Below are positions 35,351 to 44,847 of a stretch of DNA of 64,000 nucleotides, piece after piece; positions within the stretch are counted from its first letter, which is position 1; every line of letters begins with the position of its first letter. Under the pieces are notes generated by a model. That model saw only the letters and a list, made by a program, of their open reading frames with translations, was not told the origin of the DNA and searched no databases. The stretch is from Fibrobacterota bacterium (GTDB lineage Bacteria > Fibrobacterota > Chitinivibrionia > Chitinivibrionales > Chitinispirillaceae), in contig JAEYNR010000072.1 in NCBI GenBank assembly GCA_023412475.1, forward strand, positions 20,249-84,248, given 5' to 3'. A program made the translations under genes and the position numbers.

Positions 35351-36481
35351 TTACGCATACATCCGGTCAAAAGCCCTTTGGGCATCAACCAATGCTGTAC
35401 GCATCAAATCTTCCGCTTTTGCGGTTTCACGATTTTCCAAGAAATTCAACAGTGCCTTTTCATCCAGTTTCTGAGCAGCCTGATCGCAAGCCTCCCAGGA
35501 AAGAATACTGCGAATTACCCGGTCGATCGCCTGAGTTTCGTTATCGTATGCACGTGGCTGCATATCATGACCCTTCCAGCGACCAAAACCCGCTGCACGA
35601 ATAAGACCGGCAATTGCGATATTCATTCCATTAACACGGGTTCCATGATCAATATCGTATTTGCCAGGTCCACCAAGGATAATTCCGTCGTTGTAGCCCT
35701 GGCTATTAAGATGCATGTGCACCAGCATGTTATTGTCTATCTCTTCTACTGTGTCGTTTATCAGATCAAGACCGATCATCTCTGTGTGGCCGAACTCCTT
35801 GTTCACTCCTTTTTTGGCCCGGGTAATCCCAAACTCCTCTTCAAGCTTGCGCCAGAAAACAATCGCACTGGCCACTGTGGGAAGAAGCATTGCAGGATGC
35901 CCTTCATTTGGTTTTGGCTCGATAGCCATGAAAAGTTGCCCACCAGCTTTCTCTTCATATTTGCAAAGATCTGCAACACTGTTTTTAAGATTCTGATACA
36001 TGGTGCGAACACCAACTGTAGCCAGATCATAACCGTAAGAGCCATTCCAAAGCACAAGTGTAGGTACAACATCCTTGTGCCAGGCTTTTTTCAGTGGACC
36101 ATAGGCCAGATCTACAGTTTTGGTCCCAAGCTCTTTTGCAACTTTCACTTCGTTTTTATCTGGAGATGCAATTCCTCCATACGCAAAATGGGAATGAGCT
36201 CCCGGGGTAATCATCGCCAGAGCGATCTTTGAGTCCACCAGAGCATCAGCGAATTCACTGGCAAAACTCTCGTCGATTTCAGTGTTGTAGTGAACTTCAT
36301 AACCAAGCTCTACGTTTTCCGGAAGCCGTGGCATGATTTTTTCTTTAATGATCTGGATTGAACCGATTGTATCCAGACCCTTCTTATTCCATTTTTCACG
36401 GATATTATCAGGAACAAATCCACCCTTACCTGGGTTGAAGGTCCATCGACACACACTGTGCAGTGATTTTTGTTGAGACAT
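35351..36481 (-). CDS. xylA: Divergent xylose isomerase-family TIM-barrel protein
   Basis: 376 aa. Sugar isomerase barrel with MAIEPKPNEGHPAMLLP near residue 194 (metal Glu, as IEPKPxEP in classic XylA), EFGHTEMIGLDL near 238, MHLNSQGYNDGI near 262 and RAAGFGRWKGHD near 298. It is shorter than class II XylA and several motifs differ, so it belongs to a less common branch. Pairing with xylulokinase 52 bp upstream on the same strand makes D-xylose to D-xylulose the natural assignment; another aldose is possible. AAGGAG lies ten bases before the ATG. Confidence 0.78.
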   Translation of the reverse strand: MSQQKSLHSVCRWTFNPGKGGFVPDNIREKWNKKGLDTIGSIQIIKEKIMPRLPENVELGYEVHYNTEIDESFASEFADALVDSKIALAMITPGAHSHFAYGGIASPDKNEVKVAKELGTKTVDLAYGPLKKAWHKDVVPTLVLWNGSYGYDLATVGVRTMYQNLKNSVADLCKYEEKAGGQLFMAIEPKPNEGHPAMLLPTVASAIVFWRKLEEEFGITRAKKGVNKEFGHTEMIGLDLINDTVEEIDNNMLVHMHLNSQGYNDGIILGGPGKYDIDHGTRVNGMNIAIAGLIRAAGFGRWKGHDMQPRAYDNETQAIDRVIRSILSWEACDQAAQKLDEKALLNFLENRETAKAEDLMRTALVDAQRAFDRMYA

Positions 36482-36533
36482 GGCTAAAGCGCTCCTTATC
36501 TAAAAGATATGTTCAAAAAAAGACTTGCTTGCT

Positions 36534-38099
36534 TCAGGAAACAGACTGTAATGTTTTTTTATCTGAAAACACAGATTCTTCTTTTTGCAGCCCAATCTGG
36601 TTTTGAAGAATTGAGAGCCAGTGTGCATAAGCATCACTATAGATAGCACTGGTTTTCATGTCGGGTTCAATTCTTTTGACCACTGAAAGATTTGCGAATG
36701 CATCATCAAGACCCTTGTATATCCCGGCACCTACTCCTGCACCTCTGGCTGCACCCTGCGCACCATCGGTATTGTAAAGTTCAACCTCATTGCCGGCAAC
36801 AGTAGCAAAAACCTCTGCAAAGAGCCTGCTCTTGAACATGTTTGCATTACCCGCCCGAATAACACTGTTTTTGACTCCCATCGAACGCATAATGTCGATA
36901 CCGTTCATCAGGGCGAAAACAATTCCTTCCTGTGCGGCACGAAGCAGATGCGCGCGGCTGTGACGGGTAAGGTCAAGACCGTGCATCGATGCATTAATGG
37001 ATAGATTACCCAGGGTCCGCTCGGCCCCATTTCCAAATGGCAGAATCCTGAGCCCATCACTGCAGGCCGGTGCAATCTCTGCCTCACTGTCCATCTGGCT
37101 ATAGGATATAGGATCTGTACTCCAGCTTCCCAACATAGTCCTTAACCATCGGTTGAGAATACCGGTACCATTTACACAAAGTAAAATACCGAGGCGGGGA
37201 GCGCTCCCGGTATTATTGACATGAAGGAAGGTGTTTACCCTGCCCTCATTATCATAAGAAGCTTGATCAGTAACTCCATAAACCACTCCGGATGTTCCGG
37301 CTGTGGCTGCAATCTCTCCAGGATTTAACACATTTAAAGATAAGGCATTATTGGGTTGATCACCAGCACGGTAAGAAACAGGTATTCCTTTTTTGAGCCC
37401 CAAAAGCGATGCCGCCTCTTCGGTTAATGATCCCTGTATACCAAAAGTAGGAACAAGTGGTGGTACAAGTGCAGAATCGATCCCATAATAATCCATCAGG
37501 AAATCTGCACGTTTACCTTCTTTAAAATCCCACAATATCCCTTCAGAAAGTCCTGATGCTGTTGTAGAAGGGGAACCGGTCAGTTTCAGAGCTATGTAAT
37601 CCCCTGGAAGCATAAAAAGATGAACATTACGGAAAATTTCTTTCTGATTATCTGCAACCCATTTCAATTTTGATGCGGTGAAGTTTCCCGGAGGATTAAG
37701 AAGATGACTCATACACTGCTTTTCACCCAGATCCTCAAGTGCCTGACGACCTACCCCCACTGCTCTGCTGTCACACCATATAATTGAAGGAGCAAGTGGC
37801 TGATAATTTTTGTCCAACATGACAAGGCCATGCATCTGATAGGAAATTCCTATCGCCTTAATATCATGGAAATCGATCTGAGCACTGGCCCGCAACTGCC
37901 TTGTAGCATTCTGTATATGTACCCACCAGGTGTCAGGATGCTGCTCTGCCCAACCTGGCTTCTGAGCAATTATCTCCAATTCACTTGTATCGGGTGAAGT
38001 AGCTGAAGCAACAACGTATCCGGTGGAAATCTCCAGCACTGTGGCTTTAACCGATGAACTACCGATGTCATAACCTAACAAATATCCATCAACACTCAT
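36534..38099 (-). CDS. xylB: Xylulokinase (FGGY family)
   Basis: 521 aa. ATP-dependent phosphorylation of D-xylulose. FGGY signatures: LLGYDIGSSSVKATVLE at the N-terminus (phosphate loop), YQMHGLVMLDKNYQPLAPSI near 88, IWCDSRAVG near 108, the GTSGVVYG loop near 270, LPFGNGAERTLGN near 355 and IRAGNANMFKSRLFAEVFA near 420. First gene of the minus-strand block (xylB-xylA-GH116-OMP-unknown-galM), transcribed divergently from the regulator at 38281. Confidence 0.92.
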   Translation of the reverse strand: MSVDGYLLGYDIGSSSVKATVLEISTGYVVASATSPDTSELEIIAQKPGWAEQHPDTWWVHIQNATRQLRASAQIDFHDIKAIGISYQMHGLVMLDKNYQPLAPSIIWCDSRAVGVGRQALEDLGEKQCMSHLLNPPGNFTASKLKWVADNQKEIFRNVHLFMLPGDYIALKLTGSPSTTASGLSEGILWDFKEGKRADFLMDYYGIDSALVPPLVPTFGIQGSLTEEAASLLGLKKGIPVSYRAGDQPNNALSLNVLNPGEIAATAGTSGVVYGVTDQASYDNEGRVNTFLHVNNTGSAPRLGILLCVNGTGILNRWLRTMLGSWSTDPISYSQMDSEAEIAPACSDGLRILPFGNGAERTLGNLSINASMHGLDLTRHSRAHLLRAAQEGIVFALMNGIDIMRSMGVKNSVIRAGNANMFKSRLFAEVFATVAGNEVELYNTDGAQGAARGAGVGAGIYKGLDDAFANLSVVKRIEPDMKTSAIYSDAYAHWLSILQNQIGLQKEESVFSDKKTLQSVS

Positions 38100-38231
38100 G
38101 GCAGTAACTCCAATCGCAGATGTATTTATAATTTCTCAAATATATGAGTATGATTACACTTTTCCAACGTAATTCAAAATAAAACATTATTTTTTCTCAT
38201 AAACCCTAAATCATTAATTAAATTTAATAGG

Positions 38232-38263
38232 ATGATATAAAATTATATCAATTTTATCATTTG
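38232..38263. promoter_or_regulatory. Palindromic operator candidate between xylB and the regulator
   Basis: Nested inverted repeats within gatgatataaaattatatc and the following aattttatcat: gatata/tatatc around aaat, and taaaatt/aattttatcat across it. It lies 20-50 bp before the regulator start in the shared divergent promoter region, where autoregulation and xyl control could both act. Confidence 0.45.
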
Positions 38264-38280
38264 TTATTGGTAATTTTAAT

Positions 38281-39822
38281 ATGGAAAAACATAAGCCCGG
38301 CCTAAAAAGAGCATGTGATTATATAGCTGCATTAAAGAAGGAAGACAAAAACTCTTTGCCCCCGATCCGGTCCTTGGCAAAGGCAGCCGGAGTATCTTTT
38401 GTTACTATGTGGAAAGCTCTTAAATATCTTGAGGAGAATGGTTTTGTTATTTCAGATTTCAAGGGCAGTAAACGGTTCAGTAGAACAGAAACCAAATCTA
38501 TCTCTCAGAAACCTCAGCCACAGCTCTTAAATGAATGCACACCAGCCTCTTCACGACACCATGTGACTGAAAAATTGTATAAAGATATTGTTACCGGAAG
38601 TTTTGCAGGAAGCGAAAAGTTACCCACATATAAAGAACTGCAGCTACAGTATAATGTTTCCTTTGCCACACTCAAAAAATCACTTACATCATTGTCAGAA
38701 CAGAAAATAATCGAACCATGTACCAATGGCTACCAGATTCCATCTCTGACTGGTAATACCGGGCATGCTCGGATAGCAGCAATCGGTTGCGGATTAGAGG
38801 ATGGAAAAATCTGGATGGATTATCAGGATAAGAATTATTTCCGGGTTCTGGAGTCCGAATGCATCAGGATGAATATTCAATTAGACTTGATTGTCTACTA
38901 CCGGGATCTGGGGAGATTGCGTTTTGTCCATACATCCTCTGGTAAAGAGTGTGATCTTAATGACCGGACAATTCTTGGATACATATTGATAGTAGCAAAC
39001 CTGGATAACACTCCGGAAGAGGTTCTGGAACGGCTTGCAGGACTGAAAAGAAATGTTGCAGTGCTTGATGTGGTAGGCGGGTGGAGAATTCCGCGCTGTG
39101 CCAGAGATAATTCACTTATTCAGTTTTTTACTGCAACCGCATCGGTACTCCCTGCCCAAAGAGTGGCTCAATATCTTCTTGGAAAAGGACATCGTAAAGT
39201 AGCTTTTTTCTCGCCCTTTCATCGGGCGCTATGGTCTCAGCAACGCCTCAATACTATCAGTGAAATGTTTGCCAGAGCAGAAATTGTGAATGGTGTAGTT
39301 CCATTCGTATATGAAAAATACGCATATCAATGGGATTACCTGAAAAATCACCTCCATCAGGATGAGCTGCTCTCTTTTGTTAACCATTATAATCAGTGGA
39401 GAAGCAAAACTCCCAATACTCCCCTGAAAAAATTCAACCATATAGGCTACAGCATGTTCAAATATATTACCCAGTGGAACTGCGCCAGTGGAGAAGTTTA
39501 CGAAAAAATGCAACCGCTCTTTGATAAAGCCCTCCTGGATGAATCGATTACCGTATGGGTGATGGCAAATGATTTTGCTGCAACCATAGCAATTGATTAT
39601 TTAAAGGAACGCAACATCCAGGTACCCGATGATCTCTCAATGATTTCATTTGACAACACCCTCGATGCTATGGAGTATCAGTTGACTTCCTATGACTTTA
39701 ACAACCATGGCATCATCACCCTGATTCTCAGATCCATTCTCGCTCCCCATACGGTTAAACCAAGACGCAAGGGAGTGTGTATTGAGATTGACGGAACACT
39801 GGTAATCAGACGTTCATGCTGA
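38281..39822 (+). CDS. Transcriptional regulator: two GntR-type winged helices plus LacI-type sugar-binding domain
   Basis: 513 aa. Two separate DNA-binding modules occur in tandem: residues about 8-65 (LPPIRSLAKAAGVSFVTMWK, then ALKYLEENGFV) and about 97-155 (LPTYKELQLQYNVSFATLKK, then SLSEQKIIEP). The rest (about 165-505) is a periplasmic-binding-protein-like effector domain of the LacI/GntR type (VWVMANDFAATIAIDYLKER, VPDDLSMISFDNT). It is divergent from xylB, so it most likely senses a pentose or oligosaccharide and controls the xyl block. GntR proteins normally have one winged helix and dimerise; two per chain would let a monomer bind a palindrome. Confidence 0.85.
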   Translation: MEKHKPGLKRACDYIAALKKEDKNSLPPIRSLAKAAGVSFVTMWKALKYLEENGFVISDFKGSKRFSRTETKSISQKPQPQLLNECTPASSRHHVTEKLYKDIVTGSFAGSEKLPTYKELQLQYNVSFATLKKSLTSLSEQKIIEPCTNGYQIPSLTGNTGHARIAAIGCGLEDGKIWMDYQDKNYFRVLESECIRMNIQLDLIVYYRDLGRLRFVHTSSGKECDLNDRTILGYILIVANLDNTPEEVLERLAGLKRNVAVLDVVGGWRIPRCARDNSLIQFFTATASVLPAQRVAQYLLGKGHRKVAFFSPFHRALWSQQRLNTISEMFARAEIVNGVVPFVYEKYAYQWDYLKNHLHQDELLSFVNHYNQWRSKTPNTPLKKFNHIGYSMFKYITQWNCASGEVYEKMQPLFDKALLDESITVWVMANDFAATIAIDYLKERNIQVPDDLSMISFDNTLDAMEYQLTSYDFNNHGIITLILRSILAPHTVKPRRKGVCIEIDGTLVIRRSC

Positions 39823-39997
39823 TAACAACTCTCAAGTATTAAAAAGCAGTTGTTATAAGTTATTAAAAAAGCTAATTTGTATAATCTTGGGAAAGAATGG
39901 GAATCCGGGGGCCAGTGCAACACGTTGACCATCATATCCAGATTTACCCCCATAACGACCTCTTTTTTTTTTCGGAGTCTTTTTACAGGAGTGTTTT

Positions 39998-41359
39998 ATG
40001 AGTGTTAAAATTTTTCTTGATGAGAGTGAAATACCTCGTCAATGGTATAACATTGCCGCTGATTTGAAAACCAAACCACCACTTGGTCCCGATGGAAAGC
40101 CCCTCAGCCCCCAAAATCTTGCTGCGGTTTTCCCTATGAATCTTATCGAGCAGGAAGTAAGCACTCAACGCTGGATAGATATTCCCGAAGATATTATCGA
40201 AATGTTATACCGGTGGAGACCAGCGCCGCTTAAAAGAGCCGTTTATCTGGAAAAAGCACTTGGTACCCCGGCAAAAATATTCTATAAAGATGAAAGTGTG
40301 TCTCCTGCGGGAAGCCATAAACCAAATACTGCAATTCCCCAGGCCTGGTACAATAAGCAGTTTGGAACAGAAATGCTTACTACTGAGACCGGCGCTGGAC
40401 AATGGGGAAGCGCACTGGCTTTTGCCTGCTCTCTGATAGGTTTGAAATGTAAAGTATTTATGGTAAAAATAAGTTTCGAACAGAAACCTTTTCGCAAAAC
40501 CATGATGGAGACCTGGGGAGGGGAATGTGTTGCCAGTCCAAGCACCGAAACCGCTTTTGGCAGAAAGATCCTGGAAAAAGACCCCTCCTGCCCTGGAAGT
40601 CTGGGAATAGCGATAAGCGAAGCAGTCGAAGCAGCGGTTGCCGATACCACCGGAAAAACCAAGTATACTCTGGGAAGCGTTTTGAATCATGTAATGCTTC
40701 ACCAGACAATTATTGGCCTGGAAGCAAAAAAGCAGTTGGCCAAAGCTGGTTTTAATAAGCCCGATGTGGTAATCGGGTGTGTAGGCGGAGGAAGCAATTT
40801 TGCCGGTATCTCCTTTCCATTTGCTCACGATGTGATAAACGGTGAAAAAATCACCATAATCCCGGTTGAACCTGCATCTTGTCCCACCCTCACCAGGGGA
40901 ATTTTTACTTATGATTTTGGAGACAGTGCCGGCTTAACCCCTCTTTTACCCATGCACACCCTGGGGCATAACTTCCTTCCTGAACCAATCCATGCAGGCG
41001 GCCTGCGTTATCATGGAATGTCACCCCTAATCAGTCAGTGTGTGCTTGATGGTTTGATGCAGCCGAGGGCTATAGGCCAGCTTGAATGTTATCGCGCAGC
41101 TATTAAGTGGGCAACTACCGAAGGTGGAATAATTGCTCCTGAGTCGAGCCATGCGGTTGCCGCAACCATTCAGGAAGCGCTAAAGGCAAAAGAGGAAGGA
41201 AAAGAGAAAGTCATCCTCATGTGCCTTAGCGGTCATGGCCACATGGACCTTCTGGGCTACGAGAAATTTCTCAGTGGTAAGCTTGAGGACCACTCCCTGG
41301 CGCAGGAAGAGATTGAGAAAGCTAAAAAAGAATTGGAAGGTTTGCCACAAATTGGCTGA
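39998..41359 (+). CDS. trpB2: TrpB2-type tryptophan synthase beta-like protein
   Basis: 453 aa, the longer TrpB2 class. PLP-dependent joining of indole and serine. The PLP Lys is in GSHKPNTAIPQAWYN near residue 108. Other marks are LTTETGAGQWGSALAFA near 127, VIGCVGGGSNFAG near 256 (phosphate loop) and CLSGHGHMDLLGYE near 408. TrpB2 proteins often lack a TrpA partner and may salvage indole or use phosphoserine. No trpA or other trp gene is near. AGGAG precedes the ATG; a strong terminator follows. Confidence 0.92.
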   Translation: MSVKIFLDESEIPRQWYNIAADLKTKPPLGPDGKPLSPQNLAAVFPMNLIEQEVSTQRWIDIPEDIIEMLYRWRPAPLKRAVYLEKALGTPAKIFYKDESVSPAGSHKPNTAIPQAWYNKQFGTEMLTTETGAGQWGSALAFACSLIGLKCKVFMVKISFEQKPFRKTMMETWGGECVASPSTETAFGRKILEKDPSCPGSLGIAISEAVEAAVADTTGKTKYTLGSVLNHVMLHQTIIGLEAKKQLAKAGFNKPDVVIGCVGGGSNFAGISFPFAHDVINGEKITIIPVEPASCPTLTRGIFTYDFGDSAGLTPLLPMHTLGHNFLPEPIHAGGLRYHGMSPLISQCVLDGLMQPRAIGQLECYRAAIKWATTEGGIIAPESSHAVAATIQEALKAKEEGKEKVILMCLSGHGHMDLLGYEKFLSGKLEDHSLAQEEIEKAKKELEGLPQIG

Positions 41360-41374
41360 TCTAAGTTAAATCCG

Positions 41375-41410
41375 ACGGTCCCTTTTCCCACTTATCCGAA
41401 AAGGGGCCGT
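41375..41410 (+). terminator. Terminator of trpB2
   Basis: Thirteen-base stem acggtcccttttc / gaaaaggggccgt with one G-U pair, 16 bp after the stop, followed by ATCTTATTC. Confidence 0.75.
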
Positions 41411-41419
41411 ATCTTATTC

Positions 41420-41585
41420 ACTGTTTAGAATATTAAAATGAATAAGCACGAAATTCAAAACTGAAATCCGAAATAAGAACAGGACAGGAAATGGCAACAA
41501 GGCCAAATTGAAAAACCTTCAGCTACTTTTAAAACTCTATTACTGTTTAGAATTTAAAGTTTTGTGATTTGGAATTTTCTTCATA
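41420..41585 (-). repeat. Dispersed intergenic repeat, copy 4 (inverted)
   Basis: Fills the gap between trpB2 and proS. In reverse complement it matches copy 2 almost throughout, including the 18-bp core at 41491-41508 and ctgaaggttt beside it. The flanking head reads ccaaatcacaaaactttaaa. Non-coding. Confidence 0.8.
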
Positions 41586-41697
41586 GTTCGACATCGGTTC
41601 TCTGCCAACTACTTCCTCAGTCAGCCCTGAGCACAGCTTTTTAGGTTTAATTTTTCCTACACAACAGCTATATTATTCTCTTACGAAGAAGGAGCAA

Positions 41698-43230
41698 ATG
41701 ATGGCTGAGAAAAGTAAGATAAAAACTGCTATTACCCCCACTCGCACAGAGGATTATCCGGAGTGGTACCAACAGGTCATTAAAGCGGCTGATCTGGCAG
41801 AAAATTCGCCAGTACGCGGCTGCATGGTCATTAAACCTTGGGGCTATAGTCTCTGGGAGAATATTCAACGGGTTCTGGATAAGAAGTTTAAACAAACAGG
41901 GCACAAAAACGCTTACTTTCCACTCTTTATCCCTAAAAGTTTCCTTGAAAAAGAAGCAGAGCATGTTGAAGGATTTGCCAAAGAGTGTGCGGTAGTAACT
42001 CATCATCGACTGGAGACTGGCCCCGAAGGCAAGCTTATCCCTGCTGGAGAACTTGAGGAACCCCTTATCGTTCGTCCCACTTCAGAGACAATTATCGGTG
42101 CCATGTTCTCTAAGTGGACCCAATCCTACCGGGATCTTCCACTGCTGATAAACCAATGGGCTAATGTAGTCAGATGGGAGATGCGCACCAGGATGTTTCT
42201 GCGTACTGCAGAATTTTTATGGCAGGAAGGCCACACAGCTCACTCCACCATTGAGGAAGCGAAGATTGAGACGATGAAAATGCTTGATGTTTACGCGGAT
42301 TTTGCTGAAAACTATATGGCAATGCCGGTATTCAAAGGTGAGAAAACTGAGGGTGAGCGCTTTCCGGGAGCTGTTTCCACCTATTGTATTGAAGCGATGA
42401 TGCAGGACCGGAAGGCTCTTCAGGCTGGTACATCACACTTTCTAGGACAGAACTTCTCAAAAGCATCCAATATCCGCTTTCTGGATCCTAATGGAAAAGA
42501 GGAGTTCGCCTGGACCACTTCCTGGGGGGTTTCAACTAGACTTATTGGTGGAATGATCATGACCCATGGCGATGACGATGGACTCATTGTGCCGCCAAGA
42601 CTCGCTCCGGCTCATATTGTGATATTGCCAATCATTCATAATGATTCTTCTGCAGCACCGGTGATCGAATACTGTGAAAAACTAGCCAGAGAATTGAATG
42701 ATCTGAAATATTGTGACACTGAAGTGGTGGCTGAATTAGATAAAAGAGAAGGACGTGGCGGAGAGAAGGTATGGTCCTGGATCAAAAAGGGAGTGCCTCT
42801 TTATCTGGAAATTGGTCCGCGTGATGTGAGTGCAGACTCGGTTTTTGTGGGTAGAAGGGATAAAAGCCGCAAAGAAAGGTACTCCCAGAAGAGAACCGAA
42901 TTTTTAGCTTCTGTTCCATCACTTCTGGACGATATCCAAAACAGCCTTCTTGAAAAGGCAAGGGCATTCAGAGACAGTAACATCCGAAAACTCGATTCAA
43001 AAGATGAGTTTTACTCTTTTTTCACCCCAGTCAATAAGGAGAAACCTGAGATACACGGGGGATTTGCCCTGTGTCACTGGAATGGTTCTTCTGAGGTGGA
43101 ACGCAAAGTTAAAGAGGATCTCAATGTCACAATCCGTTGTATTCCTTTGGAGGGACCGCAAGAGCATGGAAAATGCATCATTACAGGTGAACCATCCAAT
43201 AAGAGAGTGTTGTTTGCAAAAGCGTATTAA
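41698..43230 (+). CDS. proS: Prolyl-tRNA synthetase (archaeal/eukaryotic-type)
   Basis: 510 aa, class II. Signatures: RGCMVIKPWGYSLWENIQ near residue 41, LIVRPTSETIIGAMFSKW near 121 (motif 2 region), RTAEFLWQEGHTAHS near 171, GTSHFLGQNFSKASNIRF near 246, TSWGVSTRLIGGMIMTHGDD near 280 (motif 3) and the conserved terminal Tyr (VLFAKAY). This short form lacks the bacterial editing insertion. AAGGAG is seven bases before the ATG pair. Confidence 0.95.
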   Translation: MMAEKSKIKTAITPTRTEDYPEWYQQVIKAADLAENSPVRGCMVIKPWGYSLWENIQRVLDKKFKQTGHKNAYFPLFIPKSFLEKEAEHVEGFAKECAVVTHHRLETGPEGKLIPAGELEEPLIVRPTSETIIGAMFSKWTQSYRDLPLLINQWANVVRWEMRTRMFLRTAEFLWQEGHTAHSTIEEAKIETMKMLDVYADFAENYMAMPVFKGEKTEGERFPGAVSTYCIEAMMQDRKALQAGTSHFLGQNFSKASNIRFLDPNGKEEFAWTTSWGVSTRLIGGMIMTHGDDDGLIVPPRLAPAHIVILPIIHNDSSAAPVIEYCEKLARELNDLKYCDTEVVAELDKREGRGGEKVWSWIKKGVPLYLEIGPRDVSADSVFVGRRDKSRKERYSQKRTEFLASVPSLLDDIQNSLLEKARAFRDSNIRKLDSKDEFYSFFTPVNKEKPEIHGGFALCHWNGSSEVERKVKEDLNVTIRCIPLEGPQEHGKCIITGEPSNKRVLFAKAY

Positions 43231-43272
43231 ACGTCTTGTCATTTTCCGATTTAGTCCATTCAGCAGGTAATT

Positions 43273-44847
43273 ATGATTAAAAAGTCCATAAATATTTTTT
43301 TAATTGCATATATCATGATTACCTTTGCTGAGCAGGTATCCGCTCAGACAAATCCAGTTTCAGTTGTCTTAAGTAGTGGCAGTAGTCTTGTCTGCAACTT
43401 TCTGGGAGGGAAAAAAAAGCAGAGGGACTCGTTGATTTCAGCAGTGGAAAATAACTGGAATGCAGCGAAGCAGCTCATCGAAACAGATAACTATACAGAT
43501 GCCTCCAATAAACTGGAAAATATCCTTACAGAAATTGATATCTACAAAACATATTGCAGCAAGAATAAAAAAACAGAGCGTGTATTCAAAGACGCTGTAG
43601 ATCTGCTCCTTTCCAATTGCAGATCCCTTGAATCCCTTGTGCCTCAGATTGATAAGATTAAAATGTGGTCAGATTCCATCCCGGACGATAGTGATGAGCT
43701 GGTTATAAGTGACCGGCATCAATTGCTTACCATACAAAAACGATGCAAAGATGCTATCAATGAACTAATCAGATCCAATCCAGAGAAAAGAGGAGCAATA
43801 CGCTTTGGTTTCCGCAAATCAATTATCAAACTGAACCTTCTGGACAGTCTTTTAAAAGATGTTTATGACCAGGAAAAAGCGGAATTTTCTCTTAAATGCA
43901 AGTTTTTCCACAACAGGGCTGTAGAATCCAATGATACTGCACAGATCCGTCAGTTTGTGGATGACTGTGATTATTATCAGGTAGATAAGGAATGGTGCAC
44001 CAGAGCAAGGATGATTCTGACGGGAATGGATACTCAGACTGTAAAAGCAGGTGAAGTGGTTGGCATAAAGAAGCTCAGTGACACTGAAATAATGAAGATT
44101 CAATATAAGCAGGCAATGTTGTCCGGAAGAATCGATCTTCTGGAAAGCTATATATCAAAATATAACAGGAAAAAAATCAGAAAATCAGAATCAAAAATTG
44201 ATAGTGTTCGAATCATGCTTGGAAAAATTAAAAAAGATATCGCTTCCCAGACAGCTTATGATAAATCGCACCCGCTTTTAGCCAATGCTGACCTGACTAA
44301 TCTGGATATTTCAATTAAAGGTTTGTCAAAGAATACACAGGATATTTTCAAAGATGCAATTGAGGAAAATCGTGAACAATTAAAAAATGTTCGCGGAATC
44401 CGTTTTCCTGCATCAATGCAGCTTGACTATTCCGGCTCACACCCCATGTTCTACGTGAATGCATATATTAATTGTAATATAGATGTAGCGAGAACAGTTT
44501 CCGACAGTGCAACATTATACACTATCGAAGGGGTCACCCAGCTCATGCATTTTCTTAATCAAGTAAAAAAACAAACATCAAAATCAGTTCAGGAAAAAAC
44601 CGCACTTGCAGCATATGTTGTCCGGTTGTACAAAGATGCTGATGAATATATCACCTTTTATGGCAAAGAAAACCTGGACTCGGATGGTTCCGAAGAAGAT
44701 TTCTCCTATTATGACTTTTTTGATTTATCTGTAAACGATCAGAAAGATTTACGCTTTCCAAATAAGCCTTCTGATTCCGTGATGTTGCTGAAATCAGAAA
44801 ATGAATCAGAGAAAAATCTTTTAGGGATGTTATTCTTTGAAAAATAA
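43273..44847 (+). CDS. Secreted helical protein of unknown function
   Basis: 524 aa, not recognised. A signal peptide (IFLIAYIMITFAEQVSAQ) starts it. The mature protein is charged and mostly helical, with coiled-coil-like stretches (NNWNAAKQLIETDNYTDASN, and LLESYISKYNRKKIRKSESK) reminiscent of TPR or helical-bundle envelope proteins. It lies 42 bp after proS and its end overlaps the start of the Lhr-like helicase by 11 bp, so it is probably cotranscribed with both, an odd mix of functions. Confidence 0.6.
   Translation: MIKKSINIFLIAYIMITFAEQVSAQTNPVSVVLSSGSSLVCNFLGGKKKQRDSLISAVENNWNAAKQLIETDNYTDASNKLENILTEIDIYKTYCSKNKKTERVFKDAVDLLLSNCRSLESLVPQIDKIKMWSDSIPDDSDELVISDRHQLLTIQKRCKDAINELIRSNPEKRGAIRFGFRKSIIKLNLLDSLLKDVYDQEKAEFSLKCKFFHNRAVESNDTAQIRQFVDDCDYYQVDKEWCTRARMILTGMDTQTVKAGEVVGIKKLSDTEIMKIQYKQAMLSGRIDLLESYISKYNRKKIRKSESKIDSVRIMLGKIKKDIASQTAYDKSHPLLANADLTNLDISIKGLSKNTQDIFKDAIEENREQLKNVRGIRFPASMQLDYSGSHPMFYVNAYINCNIDVARTVSDSATLYTIEGVTQLMHFLNQVKKQTSKSVQEKTALAAYVVRLYKDADEYITFYGKENLDSDGSEEDFSYYDFFDLSVNDQKDLRFPNKPSDSVMLLKSENESEKNLLGMLFFEK

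Noticed and set aside
35378..36232. 284-codon plus-strand open frame
   Set aside because: Lies wholly opposite xylA, whose protein is clearly recognised. The long frame is a by-product of codon bias.
40205..40828. 207-codon minus-strand open frame
   Set aside because: Opposite trpB2 and cysteine-rich without a family pattern; a shadow frame.
41420..41585. tRNA or small structured RNA between trpB2 and proS
   Set aside because: No tRNA arms or T-loop sequence; the region is explained as an inverted copy of the dispersed repeat.
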